The translations under genes and the position numbers were made by a program. From positions 4,836,001-4,900,000 of the forward strand of contig NC_053197.1 in NCBI RefSeq assembly GCF_905163445.1: 64,000 bases of DNA. The letters are read 5' to 3'. Below, piece after piece: positions 57,101 to 64,000 of this stretch (positions are counted from its first letter, which is position 1; each line of letters begins with the position of its first letter). Origin of the DNA: Pararge aegeria. Lineage: Eukaryota > Arthropoda > Insecta > Lepidoptera > Nymphalidae. The notes under the pieces were generated by a model. It did no database searches. It saw only the letters and a program-made list of their open reading frames with translations, and was not told the DNA's origin.

Positions 57101-58246
57101 GCCGTGCTTGATCAGGTAAGTTCTACGGAACTTTAGTCAAACACTGACTTTTAAAAAATTGCCAACGTGCGTGTATGAATTAAATGAACTTCATCATCAT
57201 CATCTAACCAACTACAGCGTATAGTCTAACGCCGCAGTCCACCACGCTGGCAAAGTGCGGACTGGTGGACTTCAGAAGCCTTTGATAACATGGAGAATTC
57301 TATGGCATGCGTGTTTCCTCACGATGTTTTCCTTCCCCGTTAAAGCAAGGGATTTTTTAGCTACCTAAATTAAATCAAAACTCTTTGGGATAAATCTAAA
57401 GCACAGTTCGTTCTTACGACTTCTTGCTGAAATCGCTGAATGTATTTTCTTTATCTCCATTGAATTGAGTTATTTATTTGAGTGATCGTTATCTAGATTG
57501 GAATTTGTATACGAAACTTAAAATACTTTCAGTCACATACTCAGACTTTTTTCCTAACTTTAAGGTTGCCTGGCAGAGATCGCTACTAAGCGATAAGGCC
57601 GCCTTTTGTATTCTACTTCTATTTTTATGTTGTCATAAGCAAATACTACGAATGTTTTGAATGTTTGTATGGAAAAATAAAGATGCTTCTTTAGATTTAA
57701 TGTTTTTACAGACTAATTCCTTATGTAATGTACCTACTTATGCACCCTTCAACAGTATTTTATAATTCTACTAGCTGTTGCCCGCGACTTCGTCTGCGTT
57801 TGATTTTGTTTTTAAAGTATTCAGTATCGCTAAGCCTGAAATGAGTATAGTTGTATATACATATAACATGTGACTGTCAATTAATTATAGACAAATAATT
57901 TGCAATAAAATAAAATTGTGACTTTACTTAAAGATCTAAGCTATCCTATCTCTTAAGTTGGACCAGACTGCTCACGGTGTGCCAATTTAATTTAAAATCG
58001 GTTCAGTAGTTTAGGAGTCCATCGCGGACAAACATCGTGACAGGAGATTTATATATATTAAGATTACACGTTGTATATTATTTACTATTGCATTAATCAT
58101 CCCTCCAGCTCCCCCCAGAAGCCCACCTGGTGATATCCCGGTGCGCGCGTGATGAACACTCGTATAGTGGTGGAGAAGAGCGACGCACGGCCGAAGCCCT
58201 GCTGAATTTGGCTGGAGTCACGCCCGCTCACCCACAACCCAGCTAG
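41888..58246 (+). CDS. FOXN3: FOXN3 / CHES-1-like forkhead transcription factor (seven coding exons)
   Basis: Exons are 41888-42102, 47456-47553, 50123-50187, 54979-55257, 56143-56217, 56918-57115 and 58109-58246. Phases agree throughout, giving 1068 bases and 355 aa (human FOXN3 is about 490). Residues 52-70 are acidic. Residues 88-104 (DDDLTSLSWLQDRNLLR) match the N-terminal motif of FOXN2/N3. The forkhead domain spans 159-244, with recognition helix W203-F217 holding N205, R208 and H209, and a wing with GKGSLWTVDP. Residues 337-347 (TAEALLNLAGV) match the conserved C-terminal helix. The family acts in the nucleus as repressors. The class is secure; the start is less so, because an in-frame stop lies directly upstream and the AG before the ATG could be an acceptor from an unseen 5' exon. 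Confidence 0.93.
42103..43014. other. FOXN3 intron 1, first part
   Basis: AT-rich intron without recognised elements. Confidence 0.5.
43015..43150 (+). mobile_element. Interspersed repeat C, partial
   Basis: ACCGCCATGCTTATTTCTGC and TTCCGGTCTGAAGGGCGTGG mark the 5' half of repeat C. Confidence 0.65.
43266..43640 (+). mobile_element. RTE-like 3' region in FOXN3 intron 1
   Basis: CGAAACGGCTGGACCCGATT then TCAATGAAACTTTCAGGG and an end TTCGGCTGGGTACGCTAG match lepidopteran RTE-type 3' sequence. Confidence 0.5.
43640..43868 (-). mobile_element. SINE family B (reverse), truncated head
   Basis: CTAGCCCCAAAGTAAGCGTG, AGATAAACACCCAGACACTT and GTGGGAATCGAACCCACGGC are in the SINE B order. The head stops at AAAGCAG, where repeat C follows. 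Confidence 0.85.
43870..43975 (+). mobile_element. Interspersed repeat C, 3' end
   Basis: CCCTCAGGTTGATAGACACG, GCCCTGCAGAGTGTTGCTAT and GGTTTTCCACTTACCATCAG form the 3' part of repeat C, fused directly to the next element. Confidence 0.65.
43976..44420. mobile_element. Palindromic GCTAGC-end element, copy A, split by a LINE
   Basis: It runs from GCAGGGCTAGCAC to GGCCCATGCTAGCCGTGC, with the internal TTATATCCCCTGACAAGG then GATATAAT palindrome. 44027-44193 is an inserted element. Removing it and one copy of the 14-base duplication restores a continuous element similar to 35403-35818. Confidence 0.8.
44027..44193 (-). mobile_element. Short retroelement insertion with 14-base target duplication
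   Basis: ACGATTATATCCCC at 44013-44026 is repeated exactly at 44194-44207. The insert has a poly(T) run at its left edge, so it is a minus-strand retrocopy with a poly(A) tail. The body includes CTTTATGGCTACCTCTGTCC and CGTTGGCTTTATTGGACGTC. Confidence 0.8.
44418..44612. mobile_element. Palindromic GCTAGC-end element, copy B
   Basis: It begins GCAGCACGGCTAGC head-to-tail with copy A and holds CTTCTCCTGTTCCCTGTTGC and TTATACCCTGTCAGGGGATA. The right end (TCCTGCCTATGCCAGACGTTG) is diverged. Confidence 0.7.
44620..44800 (-). mobile_element. SINE with tRNA-like head (reverse), a third family
   Basis: On the minus strand GGAGAGCCGTAGCTTAATTG and GTCGCAGGATCAAATC resemble pol III boxes A and B, followed by TTCCGAATTTTTTTCAATGC and an A/T tail. 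Box B is mutated and no tRNA cloverleaf end is present. Confidence 0.55.
44801..46655. other. FOXN3 intron 1, middle part
   Basis: TAGACGACGTTTTAAAACGA occurs twice, at about 44913 and 44988. 45590-45730 is GC-richer and holds CCAAT-box-like sites on both strands (ACCAATCAG, TGATTGGA, AGATTGGT). No gene is seen. Confidence 0.4.
46656..47046. mobile_element. Repeat D (reverse) followed by repeat C (plus)
   Basis: 46660-46790 has GGTGGGAGTCTTAGACCGTG-like reverse D blocks. 46800-47045 holds CTCGCTAAGCAGCATTGTTG, TCCGGTCCGG and GCTATCTGCTTAGTCCGTCA of repeat C. Confidence 0.6.
47047..47312 (-). mobile_element. SINE family B, near full length (reverse)
   Basis: CATCTAGCCCCAAAGTATTC, TAAACACCCAGTCACTGAAA, GTGGGAATCGAACCCACGGC and CACTGCGCCTATCGACCGTC give tail to head in order. 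It ends about 145 bases before FOXN3 exon 2. Confidence 0.85.
47456..47553 (+). CDS. FOXN3: FOXN3 coding exon 2 (N-terminal conserved motif)
   Basis: The acceptor TTTTTTTTGTCATAG is good, and the exon encodes VACGGNAGNLPPAEH then DDDLTSLSWLQDRNLLR. The latter aligns with the DEELTNLNWLHES-type motif of vertebrate FOXN3. The donor is AGAG|GTAAGT in phase 1. Confidence 0.92.
47670..47875. mobile_element. Palindromic GCTAGC-end element, small diverged copy
   Basis: GCCGGGCTAGCATTGGCAGG is the left end and CCTGCCCATGTTAGCATG the right. The middle is much changed. Confidence 0.5.
48000..48195 (+). mobile_element. Interspersed repeat C, partial
   Basis: It carries GTAATTACATACAGGCACAAG, CTTCGTCTCAGG and GCCCTGCGAAGTGTTCCTTT, then a diverged end. 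Confidence 0.55.
48320..48680 (+). mobile_element. RTE-like 3' remnant (tentative)
   Basis: TATACTAATATATAAAGGTG followed by GTTTGTTTGTTAACTTGAAC is the usual entry of RTE-like tails. The rest is diverged. Confidence 0.4.
48681..49379. other. FOXN3 intron 2, AT-rich; tRNA-like scrap
   Basis: At 49013-49034 GCCTAGTTGATCTAGCGGTT resembles a box A-like SINE start, also seen at 55310. Nothing else is recognised. Confidence 0.4.
49380..49578 (+). mobile_element. Retroelement 3' end with (TTTC)n tail
   Basis: GGCTGGCTGAAAACCAGTGC and TGAGCCAGCTCCTTTGTCAC are followed by ACAATAAATACG and a TTTC microsatellite at 49552-49577. Confidence 0.55.
49756..50090 (-). mobile_element. LINE 3' end (reverse) just upstream of FOXN3 exon 3
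   Basis: ATTCAAAATTTCTTTATTCA, GGGATGGTGATAACTTCGTT and AAACCTAAAGCTACGCGGGT are typical of a widespread lepidopteran LINE 3' end. It stops about 32 bases before exon 3. Confidence 0.65.
50123..50187 (+). CDS. FOXN3: FOXN3 coding exon 3
   Basis: A 65-base exon lies between TTATTCCAG and AAA|GTAAGT. It encodes GINLTKADMEDSKLISSQ then VVVK and joins both neighbours in frame. A LINE fragment ends about 30 bases before its acceptor. Confidence 0.85.
50225..50680. mobile_element. SINE family B foldback cluster (plus, minus, plus)
   Basis: 50225-50300 is a plus head fragment (GGTTCGAATCCCACACTGG). 50301-50520 is a nearly complete minus copy, and 50521-50680 a plus tail. The last two pair as a long inverted repeat around 50520. 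Confidence 0.75.
50690..50835 (-). mobile_element. SINE family A, 3' half (reverse)
   Basis: CCACCACGCTGACCCAGTAC, TTCACATGCCTCTAGAGA and GATTTCCTTACGATGTTTTC are reverse SINE A blocks. Confidence 0.65.
50836..51389. other. FOXN3 intron 3, no element recognised
   Basis: No coding signal. Confidence 0.45.
51390..51530 (+). mobile_element. SINE family A, truncated (plus)
   Basis: TTTAAATATCACTTGCTTCA and CATTGTGGGAGGAAACCCGT then GGGCCGCCGATAATAGG. The middle is deleted. Confidence 0.65.
51855..52236. mobile_element. Palindromic GCTAGC-end element split by a repeat D-type piece
   Basis: 51855-51992 holds GATAATTTTTATCCCCCGAT and the TATCATTTGGATATTGAATT block. 52180-52236 resumes with CCTTTCCCCTTGGAAAAAAT and CTCCTGCCAGTGTCAGAC. 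Between them lies CCATATTGCCCCTGTCGAAA, the repeat D-type tail. Confidence 0.65.
52369..52994. mobile_element. TIR element G, second copy, carrying a SINE A
   Basis: The left end GTAGCCTTAGTACAAGATAT and TCGCAATCGATGAGTGGTTT are mirrored by AACGACTCTTCGATTGCGAG and TCTTGTACTAAGGTTAC. The SINE at about 52566-52886 sits inside. Confidence 0.8.
52566..52886 (+). mobile_element. SINE family A, full length with target duplication
   Basis: The head AAGCGGTGATAGCGTAGTGG is a pol III box A. The body has ATATTACTTGCTTCGACGGT and GCCAGCGTGGTGGACTACGG, and the tail is ATGATGATGATG. ACAGGATTTGCG is present at both 52543-52554 and 52887-52898, a 12-base target duplication; 11 extra bases separate the first copy from the head. 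Confidence 0.88.
53011..53625. other. FOXN3 intron 3, non-coding
   Basis: No recognised element. Confidence 0.45.
53628..53775 (-). mobile_element. LINE/SINE 3' end (reverse)
   Basis: CACTTTATTTGTACACCACA, GACGGCCTTATCGCTTAGTA and GCGATCTCTTCCAGGCAA mirror the plus copy at 11500-11650. Confidence 0.65.
53790..54255 (+). mobile_element. SINE family A interrupted by a CR1-like LINE end
   Basis: 53790-54056 is a clean SINE A head and body (AAAGCGGTGATAGCCTAGTG, box B AGTTCAAGCCCC). At 54058-54238 a reversed LINE 3' end follows (AGGCCTAATTAATATAAGCA, ACCACCGGTTCGGAAGGCAG). GGGTTGTGATGATGATG at 54240 looks like the displaced SINE tail. Confidence 0.75.
54260..54598. other. FOXN3 intron 3, no element recognised
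   Basis: No gene signal. Confidence 0.4.
54600..54830 (+). mobile_element. Interspersed repeat C, 3' part
   Basis: CACATGAGGCTTAGCACATA, CTTGCATGCCCTGTGAAGTG and CCACCAGGTGGGCCATCTGC mark the 3' two thirds of repeat C. It ends about 150 bases before exon 4. Confidence 0.7.
54979..55257 (+). CDS. FOXN3: FOXN3 coding exon 4 (forkhead domain, main part)
   Basis: The exon first encodes a Pro/Ser-rich linker (TEPRTPPPICRVPSPPRTP), then KPPYSFSCLIFMAIEAAPAR, LPVKEIYAWIIRHFPYFKH and APQGWKNSVRHNLSLNKCF. The residues PYSFSCLIFMA and the PTGWKNSVRHNLS-type helix are diagnostic of FOXN2/N3. The donor is CACAAG|GTTAGT, phase 0. Confidence 0.97.
55300..55375 (+). mobile_element. tRNA-like SINE head in FOXN3 intron 4
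   Basis: AATGCCTCGTTGGTCTAGTG then ATTAGCATGTTCAACTA resembles a box A with anticodon arm. Box B is degraded (GAGGTCACAGAGGGTCGG), so it is not a functional tRNA. Confidence 0.5.
55395..55735 (+). mobile_element. Dispersed repeat F in FOXN3 intron 4
   Basis: It shares GTCGCGTAGCGTATTTACTG, ATCTTCAATAGGGTTGTCAT and CTTTATGAAATAACTTAAG-like blocks with 24750-25095. Confidence 0.65.
56143..56217 (+). CDS. FOXN3: FOXN3 coding exon 5 (forkhead wing)
   Basis: This 75-base exon encodes VAAAPGLGKGSLWTVDPQ then HRSTLLQ. GKGSLW matches the wing after helix 3 in FOXN factors. The usual charged stretch (DKERSQSI in vertebrates) is replaced by a short Ala/Pro/Gly run. Confidence 0.95.
56918..57115 (+). 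CDS. FOXN3: FOXN3 coding exon 6
   Basis: The acceptor is TTGGCAG and the donor CAG|GTAAGT, both phase 0. The exon encodes a proline/acid-rich stretch, then LFPYLARRLADTRTPPGADE and YLAAATVLAMKYGPAVLDQ. This corresponds to the region after the forkhead, where vertebrate FOXN3 has a similar alanine/leucine helix before a PPE. Confidence 0.92.
57191..57370 (-). mobile_element. SINE family A, 3' half (reverse), FOXN3 intron 6
   Basis: CATCATCATCATCTAACCAA, GTCCACCACGCTGGCAAAGT and GCGTGTTTCCTCACGATGTT follow the reverse SINE A order. Confidence 0.75.
57560..57771 (+). mobile_element. LINE/SINE end fused to repeat F fragment
   Basis: GGTTGCCTGGCAGAGATCGC and GCGATAAGGCCGCCTTTTG match 11500. From 57650 the ATGTTTGTATGGAAAAATAA block and CACCCTTCAACAGTATTTT match the end of repeat F. 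Confidence 0.6.
57772..58066 (+). mobile_element. RTE-like element, single copy, FOXN3 intron 6
   Basis: It has the same limits and sequence as the tandem units at 16651-17272: CTAGCTGTTGCCCGCGACTT to GACAGGAGATTTATATATAT. It ends about 40 bases before exon 7. Confidence 0.8.
58109..58246 (+). CDS. FOXN3: FOXN3 coding exon 7 (C-terminus)
   Basis: The exon follows CCCTCCAG and encodes LPPEAHLVISRCARDEHSYS, then RRTAEALLNLAGVTPAHPQ and stop TAG at 58244. ALLNLAGV matches the conserved C-terminal LLHLAGI of FOXN3. A good donor-like GTGAGT at 58259 lies after the stop and could start a 3'-UTR intron. Confidence 0.92.
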   Translation, partial: LPPEAHLVISRCARDEHSYSGGEERRTAEALLNLAGVTPAHPQPS

Positions 58247-58358
58247 CGCCCACGTGCGGTGAGTGTTAAACTGAGTGAGTTAATGAGCGATTGTACTGAG
58301 TGAGTGAATTTGTGTGTTTGACCTCGTCGAATAATTAAATACAATTGTATTGTACCAC

Positions 58359-58364
58359 AATAAA
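58359..58364 (+). terminator. FOXN3 polyadenylation signal
   Basis: AATAAA lies 113 bases after the FOXN3 stop codon and would end a short 3' UTR near 58385. It is the first hexamer downstream. Confidence 0.55.
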
Positions 58365-58639
58365 AAGTACAGAAAAAAGAAAACGATCATAACATAGCGT
58401 GTCTATAGTATATGCTCATCACAAAAAAATCGTTTTTGGGGTTAATTTAGGAAAAATTGGTATATGGGTGGGTTTGCGAACGTTTGTTTAGACCTACTAA
58501 AGGTCGACATTTTTGTACTGCAAAGTATTTACATATGATGGAAAATATAAACAGCGCATCTGATAAAGCAGTTTGGTATCGCTTTTTCGTTTAACATACT
58601 ATAAGAATAGTATTATTTCAGGCTGTAGTTTTATTCATT

Positions 58640-58740
58640 GGGTTCTATCGCAGAAAACTTTGAGTCTAAGGGTCCAACCACTTTAATAGGCGTCCCACAG
58701 GGCTCAATTGTGGGTCCTTTTGGTTTTTAGTGTAGTTGGT
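58640..58740 (+). mobile_element. Reverse-transcriptase fragment of a LINE
   Basis: Plus-strand translation reads ESKGPTTLIGVPQGSIVGPF, which contains the GVPQGS-GP motif of non-LTR reverse transcriptase. It is truncated on both sides. Confidence 0.7.
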
Positions 58741-59243
58741 ATTAAATTAAATGTTCCAAAAACTTTTAAACACGATTGATATAAAAAAACCAAAAATAAT
58801 TTCTAAATTTGAGTTTAGTATTTATAAAGAGTGATTCTTAGTTGTTCTTAAACTATTATTTTTATTAGAGCATAAATAATCGGTTACCCATTCACCATAT
58901 TTTTTTTAATAATAGAGAAATTGGCTAAAGATCGAAATGGAAATTAAAATTAACATCTGCCTTATCTACTATAGTTGAAAATTATATAAATTGATAAAAA
59001 TCTTATTTTGCAAAATGAAAAATGGAATAATTTTATCACATTAGTTCATTGTCATCGGTCCTCGATGTATCTTCAAAGTTTGAACGAAATCAGACCGTTT
59101 GAAGAGGGTCAAAATCAAGTCCAACGCAGTCTGTTACAAACATACAGGTGAAGCTAATATAAAGCGTGTAAAAATCTCTCCAATGGTTGACCACCATGGT
59201 CAGGGAAACTGTGTAGAGTAAAATATTTTATTTCGTGTTGCAG

Positions 59244-59327
59244 GTAACACTGGGTGGTTGGTGATACGTTGCGCTAAACCCAGCAGTGAGAATATGGCGG
59301 GCAAGAGTGGGGACGGTAACATCAAAT
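59244..59327 (+). other. Exon-like segment with ATG (3'-UTR exon or first exon of an outside gene)
   Basis: The acceptor GTGTTGCAG precedes it and AAAT|GTAAGT follows. Inside, ATG at 59294 has A at -3 and G at +4 and encodes MAGKSGDGNIK before the donor. It could be joined to the donor-like site at 58259 after the FOXN3 stop, or it could begin a separate plus-strand gene continuing past the window. I do not recognise the peptide. Confidence 0.35.
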
Positions 59328-59771
59328 GTAAGTCTTCCTAAGGAACGCAACGCTTTTCAATACGAACTCCAATTCGCCTGAACGTTTACTTCGCCACATA
59401 TTAAGTTGACCAGTACAGTTGTGTATTGTGATTTGTATTTAACCGTTTTATATATTAATTTTAATTTATATACAATCTTCCCTCAAAATATAAACGATCG
59501 TACACATTGGTAAGGGTTTCTTTTAAGTTATCAACTGTCAACTTGCCAAGTCAGACTTAGTATATTTGCCAATGTGTACACTCTTATATTATCAGTACTG
59601 AAAATGCGTTCTGAGTGCCTGCTGTGTGATTTTCTACCTAAGTTTATACTGGGGAACAGTATTGACACTAGATGGCGCTCTTTAGGTTCAATACAAATCA
59701 TAGTTAACTTTCACGCTATCGAATAGGTAAACGTAGATAAAAAATCTCACACTAGGCACCTTAAGTAGGTA

Positions 59772-59806
59772 GGTAGCAGTGAAATTGGATTCATTTCACT
59801 GCTACC
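59772..59806. repeat. Hairpin, 13-base arms
   Basis: GGTAGCAGTGAAA pairs with TTTCACTGCTACC around a 9-base loop. Confidence 0.85.
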
Positions 59807-59809
59807 AGT

Positions 59810-61560
59810 GTTCAGTTAGCGATTTTCTTGTGTGAGTATTGACTGGGTTGATTGAACGCTTTGGTTTGATCTTGCACATACCAACGCGAGTGAAAATCAG
59901 TTTAAACCGGTTTAACCCAAATAAATATCGGTTATTTCAAGCCCTGGTTTTCTGCCCATTGAGTAAGTTGAATATAACAAACTCTTAACGTTAATCTACC
60001 AGATTTCTATTCATTTGTTAAATCCAGACGCTTGGTCGTCGTAGATAATTTCATTCACGATAGCGCTGCTCGATAGTTCACTTAAAATCTTACCCAAGGG
60101 GTATATAACGTGATGATTTCTATTTCTGATGATTATTTATTTATGTGATATGAACAGAGTTTCAATCAAGCGTGCGTGCATTTTGATTTTTTCTGTTTGT
60201 ACTGCTCAAATGTTTTTTTTAGTAATGATGTAATTCTAAGTTAAAATATGTAATATAAATATTTCGTAGCGAAGTTCTGTTCGTTGTTGGGGCAAAGCCC
60301 CGCGCAAAGTGATCGTCGACATATAAGTTCAAAGAACACAAAAGAAATGGTTTGTTATCTTAAAAAGTTGCTCGGCAAATTTTATTTGTCTATGATCACC
60401 TCTGTATATAGACAAAAGTTTACCAATCTCTAGTCCAATAAAGACAATTCAATAGATAAAAAAAGTCTATACTTTCAGTGATATACATATTACATACAGA
60501 TATAATATCTACTGATATATTAAAATTATTAATTATTCAATTCGTATGAAATATCATCCTATATTATTAATATTACTATTAAGTATAAGGCTCACTCTTT
60601 AGCTAAAAACCGACTATTTCCATTCAATTTGTTTTACTTCAGTATATTTGCTCTTATTATTGTATCTTACCCCTTCTCATTGTGGGAGGAGAACCTTGCC
60701 CTGTAGTGGCCCGGTATTGGGTTGATATTATGATGATGACATTTGCTGTGAAAACATCTCATATATCATAATTCAAACATCTCTTACTTACAATGCAGCG
60801 TGCAATAACCTTCTGCAAAGTACCTTCAAAAACGGTGCCTTAATATTTCCCTCGCGAAGTATTCTGGCTACAATAACTGTACTTTCTTTGCACAGTATAT
60901 CCACAGTTTAGTTTAACGGTAATATTTTCACATTTTAATGAGTTATCTATGTATAGGTAAAGTTATTTTATGGTATTCAATAGCTTTGGGTGACTTTTAC
61001 TTACAAATGTATTGAAAAACTATATGTAGTATCAAACAAGTGAGCAATTGATAGTAAATTAATCTCTCGGCGCTTCTGACACCTGTATCATTAAAAAATT
61101 GCGCCTCGACTTTAATTTAAAACTCAGCATGCTTGTAAGATAAAAAACTTTTAATTTCTTTAATAAGATCGGTTACCCAAATGTACTCGTATATAAAAAA
61201 TCGATTACAAATTAAGTAGAGAAATAATAGTGATAGATGTGATACATATTTATTAAATAATAATTATTATTATTATTAAAAGGAATGGAATATAGCGTAG
61301 TAGTTTCTCCTGCATTTAGGTTCCCTCTGTTAAATATAGTCGAACATTCAAAATAATAGAATATTTAATAGGAATTTTATTATAGTAAGTTATAAGTGTT
61401 ACTTAAGTATGTTTCTGTCGATTTTCAATTTATACTAATCATTATTATTTCCAGTATAATGTCTCATTTACATGAAGTAAATGAAAAATAACTTTTGAAA
61501 ACTTTAGTAATCATTTGTGCAACAACAGAACAATGGTTTGATGTGGGTTCTAAGCTCGAA
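59810..61560. other. AT-rich intergenic
   Basis: No gene. A SINE A tail (CCCCTTCTCATTGTGGGAGG to ATGATGATG) lies at 60668-60745. Confidence 0.5.
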
Positions 61561-61564
61561 TTCT

Positions 61565-61621
61565 AGCAAGAATGAGTTTTAGAATACTAATGCACATAGG
61601 ATTCTAAAACTCATTTTTGCT
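61565..61621. repeat. Hairpin, 21-base arms, one mismatch
   Basis: AGCAAGAATGAGTTTTAGAA then T at 61565-61585 pairs with 61601-61621. Confidence 0.85.
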
Positions 61622-61904
61622 AAGAAATACTTTATGACGCAAACTTATCACCTCACTAGCGACAGAATGCAAGAAAATACTTTTTTTTTTATATCTAACT
61701 AAAACACTAACTAATTTGTTTTAGAAGCGATCAATTTTTTTTCACATGTTTTTTGTACAGGAAGTCAAACAAACCTATACCTAACACTAAGGTTATCTTA
61801 AAATATTTCTCTAATTGAAAATGTAGACCGTGAACGTAGCCAGTTATTCGGAGTTGGTTAAAATGATGACTCATGAACAGTATTTTTCTTGCATTCACTC
61901 TGAG

Positions 61905-61947
61905 GATTATGCCAACAAAATGCATTCTGCATTTTGTTGGCATAATC
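61905..61947. repeat. Perfect hairpin, 20-base arms, 3-base loop
   Basis: GATTATGCCAACAAAATGCA at 61905-61924 pairs exactly with 61928-61947. Confidence 0.9.
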
Positions 61948-64000
61948 TTTTTAGTTTGCTTATTTTACTCCTTCTATATGTAATGATACTATGTGACTTA
62001 TTAAACGGTTCCTCAGTTTCAACTGTTACGGCTATGAATTGATATCGACGGAAATGTTTAACACAAAATAGATAGGTTTAAGTTTTTAAAAAGTAATTTA
62101 TTTAGGTTAGTCCGTTATCGTGCTAAAATGAATTGTAATTATGAAAACTGTATTCTAAACTGAGCAATTTAGGTGTATTTATAATATAAATACTATTTAC
62201 TATGTATTACAATATTATATATTAATATTCCTATGTGATCTGAGCGTAAGAATTACTATACAATATTGTATAATATACAGGGCATTTGAAAATAATAAAG
62301 TACAGATAAAGTGCTTGTCACGGACTTGTATTAATTAACCTTGCGAGATTTTTTTGTTTTAACTGTCAATATTTGCAAAGTTAATAGCACAATTACAGTA
62401 ACAGAACCTACAACTTTTTCAAAATACCTCTTGGAATTAATAAAGAGATGGTACAGTGAAAAAAATAATGTAATGTAGACAGAGACGTAGCCATTACTCT
62501 CTGGGGTGGGTCAGGTTTTGGTGGGTTGGCTTGTTTATTTGGTATTAAAGACAAAATCACTACAAAAAGATTATTAATGATAAAATTAAAAGTCTCTTGT
62601 ACTTTAAAGTGATAAAATCTTAATCGATAGATGTAGAATATGAATAAAGCTATAATGTTTATAAATTCTAGCTATAAGCTGTATTTTGTGTTCATTACCA
62701 TGTGATCTACTTACTATCGCTTAAAGTCTAAGTAGTAAATATTTCAGTAATGTCTTGCATATTTATTGTATTTAACGTGTATTTTAAAAGACCCATCGAC
62801 ATTATTATATAATAATAAATGTAATGTAGTATTTTGGTTTTTTGAAAAATAAATTAAGGCGGTCACGTTTTAGTATAATTTATAATACAAATGTCAAAAT
62901 TAATTTATGCATCGATAATAATATATTATTTTTATTTATTTACTTATGGATAAATAACCCTTATTCAGTCAATTTTCTATTTAGATTCAGTTTTATAATT
63001 TTTAAGTACTTACAAAATGTCTAGGATATTAATCGCCTCATTCAAATTGTGTTATATTTTTCTCGTGCGTTTACAACAATTTATATTTGAAAATGTACAG
63101 CCATTATCATAATCACATATTTATTTTAATTAAAACGGCTTACATATTATATCAAAACGAGACAAAAACAGGTTTTGATAATTGTAAGTAATTTTAAATA
63201 AAATTTCCCAAGGAAATGCACACAATTTATATTTATTTGAATTTTGATCACTTGCTTTGGATGTCGTCTTAATAAGTAACTAAGCTAGACTGAACCACGA
63301 CTGATTTGAAAAGCAATATTATTATTTAGTAAATTAAAGTTGCTTTCAGTATGAATGCAATTTAGAAAATTACTGTACAACCATTTGACGAGGGCACATT
63401 ACCATAAAATCACTTGAAGTGATTGCGGAACGCAATTGCATCCAAGAGCCAATTTACGGTATGGCTCTAATAAATCTACCTGTCTGTCATATCTTTTAAG
63501 GATATCAATTTTCTACGTTCAATCGAAACTGAAATCGAACCTGACATCTAAATTTTAGCCAAGTAAAATGCGTTTTGTCTTGTAGATTTTGGCACCTCTT
63601 CGTACAAAAATTATACATTTTCGATATCATAAGTTCCGATAACGATGTAGATGTCATACTTATTAACCTCTTAACAAATGATTGATAGCGATAGTGCGAT
63701 TGCGTTGCGCAACTGATTCTTCATTCCGTTTCAAAATACAATCTGTTCAAATGCAAGGCATTATTACAATTTCAGGTTATGATAGTTAAAATATTGTATC
63801 ACTGTAATTTAAAATACGCTGTGTGCCAAATTGATTAAATATAAATATCCTATACCATACTTTATATGCCCTAGTGATTTAGAAATCTTCAATGAATATG
63901 CCATCTTTAAAAGCAGAAAGATTTAGTGTTAGCAGGTTATATTTTAAAAACATTACTGAATCACAAGAAACCGAACTCAAAAGAGGTATTATAGGTACAT
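61948..64000. other. AT-rich intergenic to window end
   Basis: No coding region, splice-supported exon or clear repeat is seen. Confidence 0.5.

Overview
This is AT-rich, intron-bearing eukaryotic DNA and almost certainly a butterfly or moth genome. Evidence for Lepidoptera: tRNA-derived SINEs ending in ATGATGATG, RTE-like and CR1-like LINE remnants, and short inverted-repeat elements in the usual lepidopteran style, around two genes with clear insect-type exon structure. The narrower guess of a nymphalid is inference from repeat types only.

Two protein-coding genes are supported, and both were reconstructed exon by exon with matching splice phases. (1) HYOU1 (GRP170), the large ER-lumenal Hsp70, lies on the minus strand at 22129-30206 in nine coding exons (922 aa), with an N-terminal signal peptide and a C-terminal HSEL retention signal. 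Its upstream region carries a TATA-like box, an XBP1/ATF6-type UPRE core and a degenerate ERSE with exact 9-base spacing. (2) A FoxN2/N3-class forkhead factor (FOXN3, CHES-1-like) lies on the plus strand at 41888-58246 in seven coding exons (355 aa). It keeps the acidic LT-L-W N-terminal motif, the forkhead domain and the short conserved C-terminal helix. The two genes are divergent, with about 11.7 kb between their first coding exons; that gap contains a GC-rich patch at 31.1-31.46 kb that may be regulatory.

Layout: 1-22 kb is non-coding and repeat-rich (LINE and SINE fragments, several families of inverted-repeat elements, local tandem duplications, a possible solo LTR). 22-30.3 kb is HYOU1, with a decayed mariner fragment and other old repeats in its introns. 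30.3-41.8 kb is intergenic, with tandem duplications, palindromic elements and nested LINEs. 41.9-58.4 kb is FOXN3, whose introns 1 and 3 are packed with nested insertions, some with readable target-site duplications. 58.4-64 kb is AT-rich with a small reverse-transcriptase remnant and one exon-like segment at 59244-59327.

HYOU1 (ER protein folding) and FOXN3 (nuclear repressor) have no evident functional link. No rRNA, functional tRNA, CRISPR array or bacterial-type operon was found. The most unusual material is the set of small palindromic elements with GCTAGC-containing ends and internal TATATCCCC/GGGGATATA hairpins, present in at least eight places.
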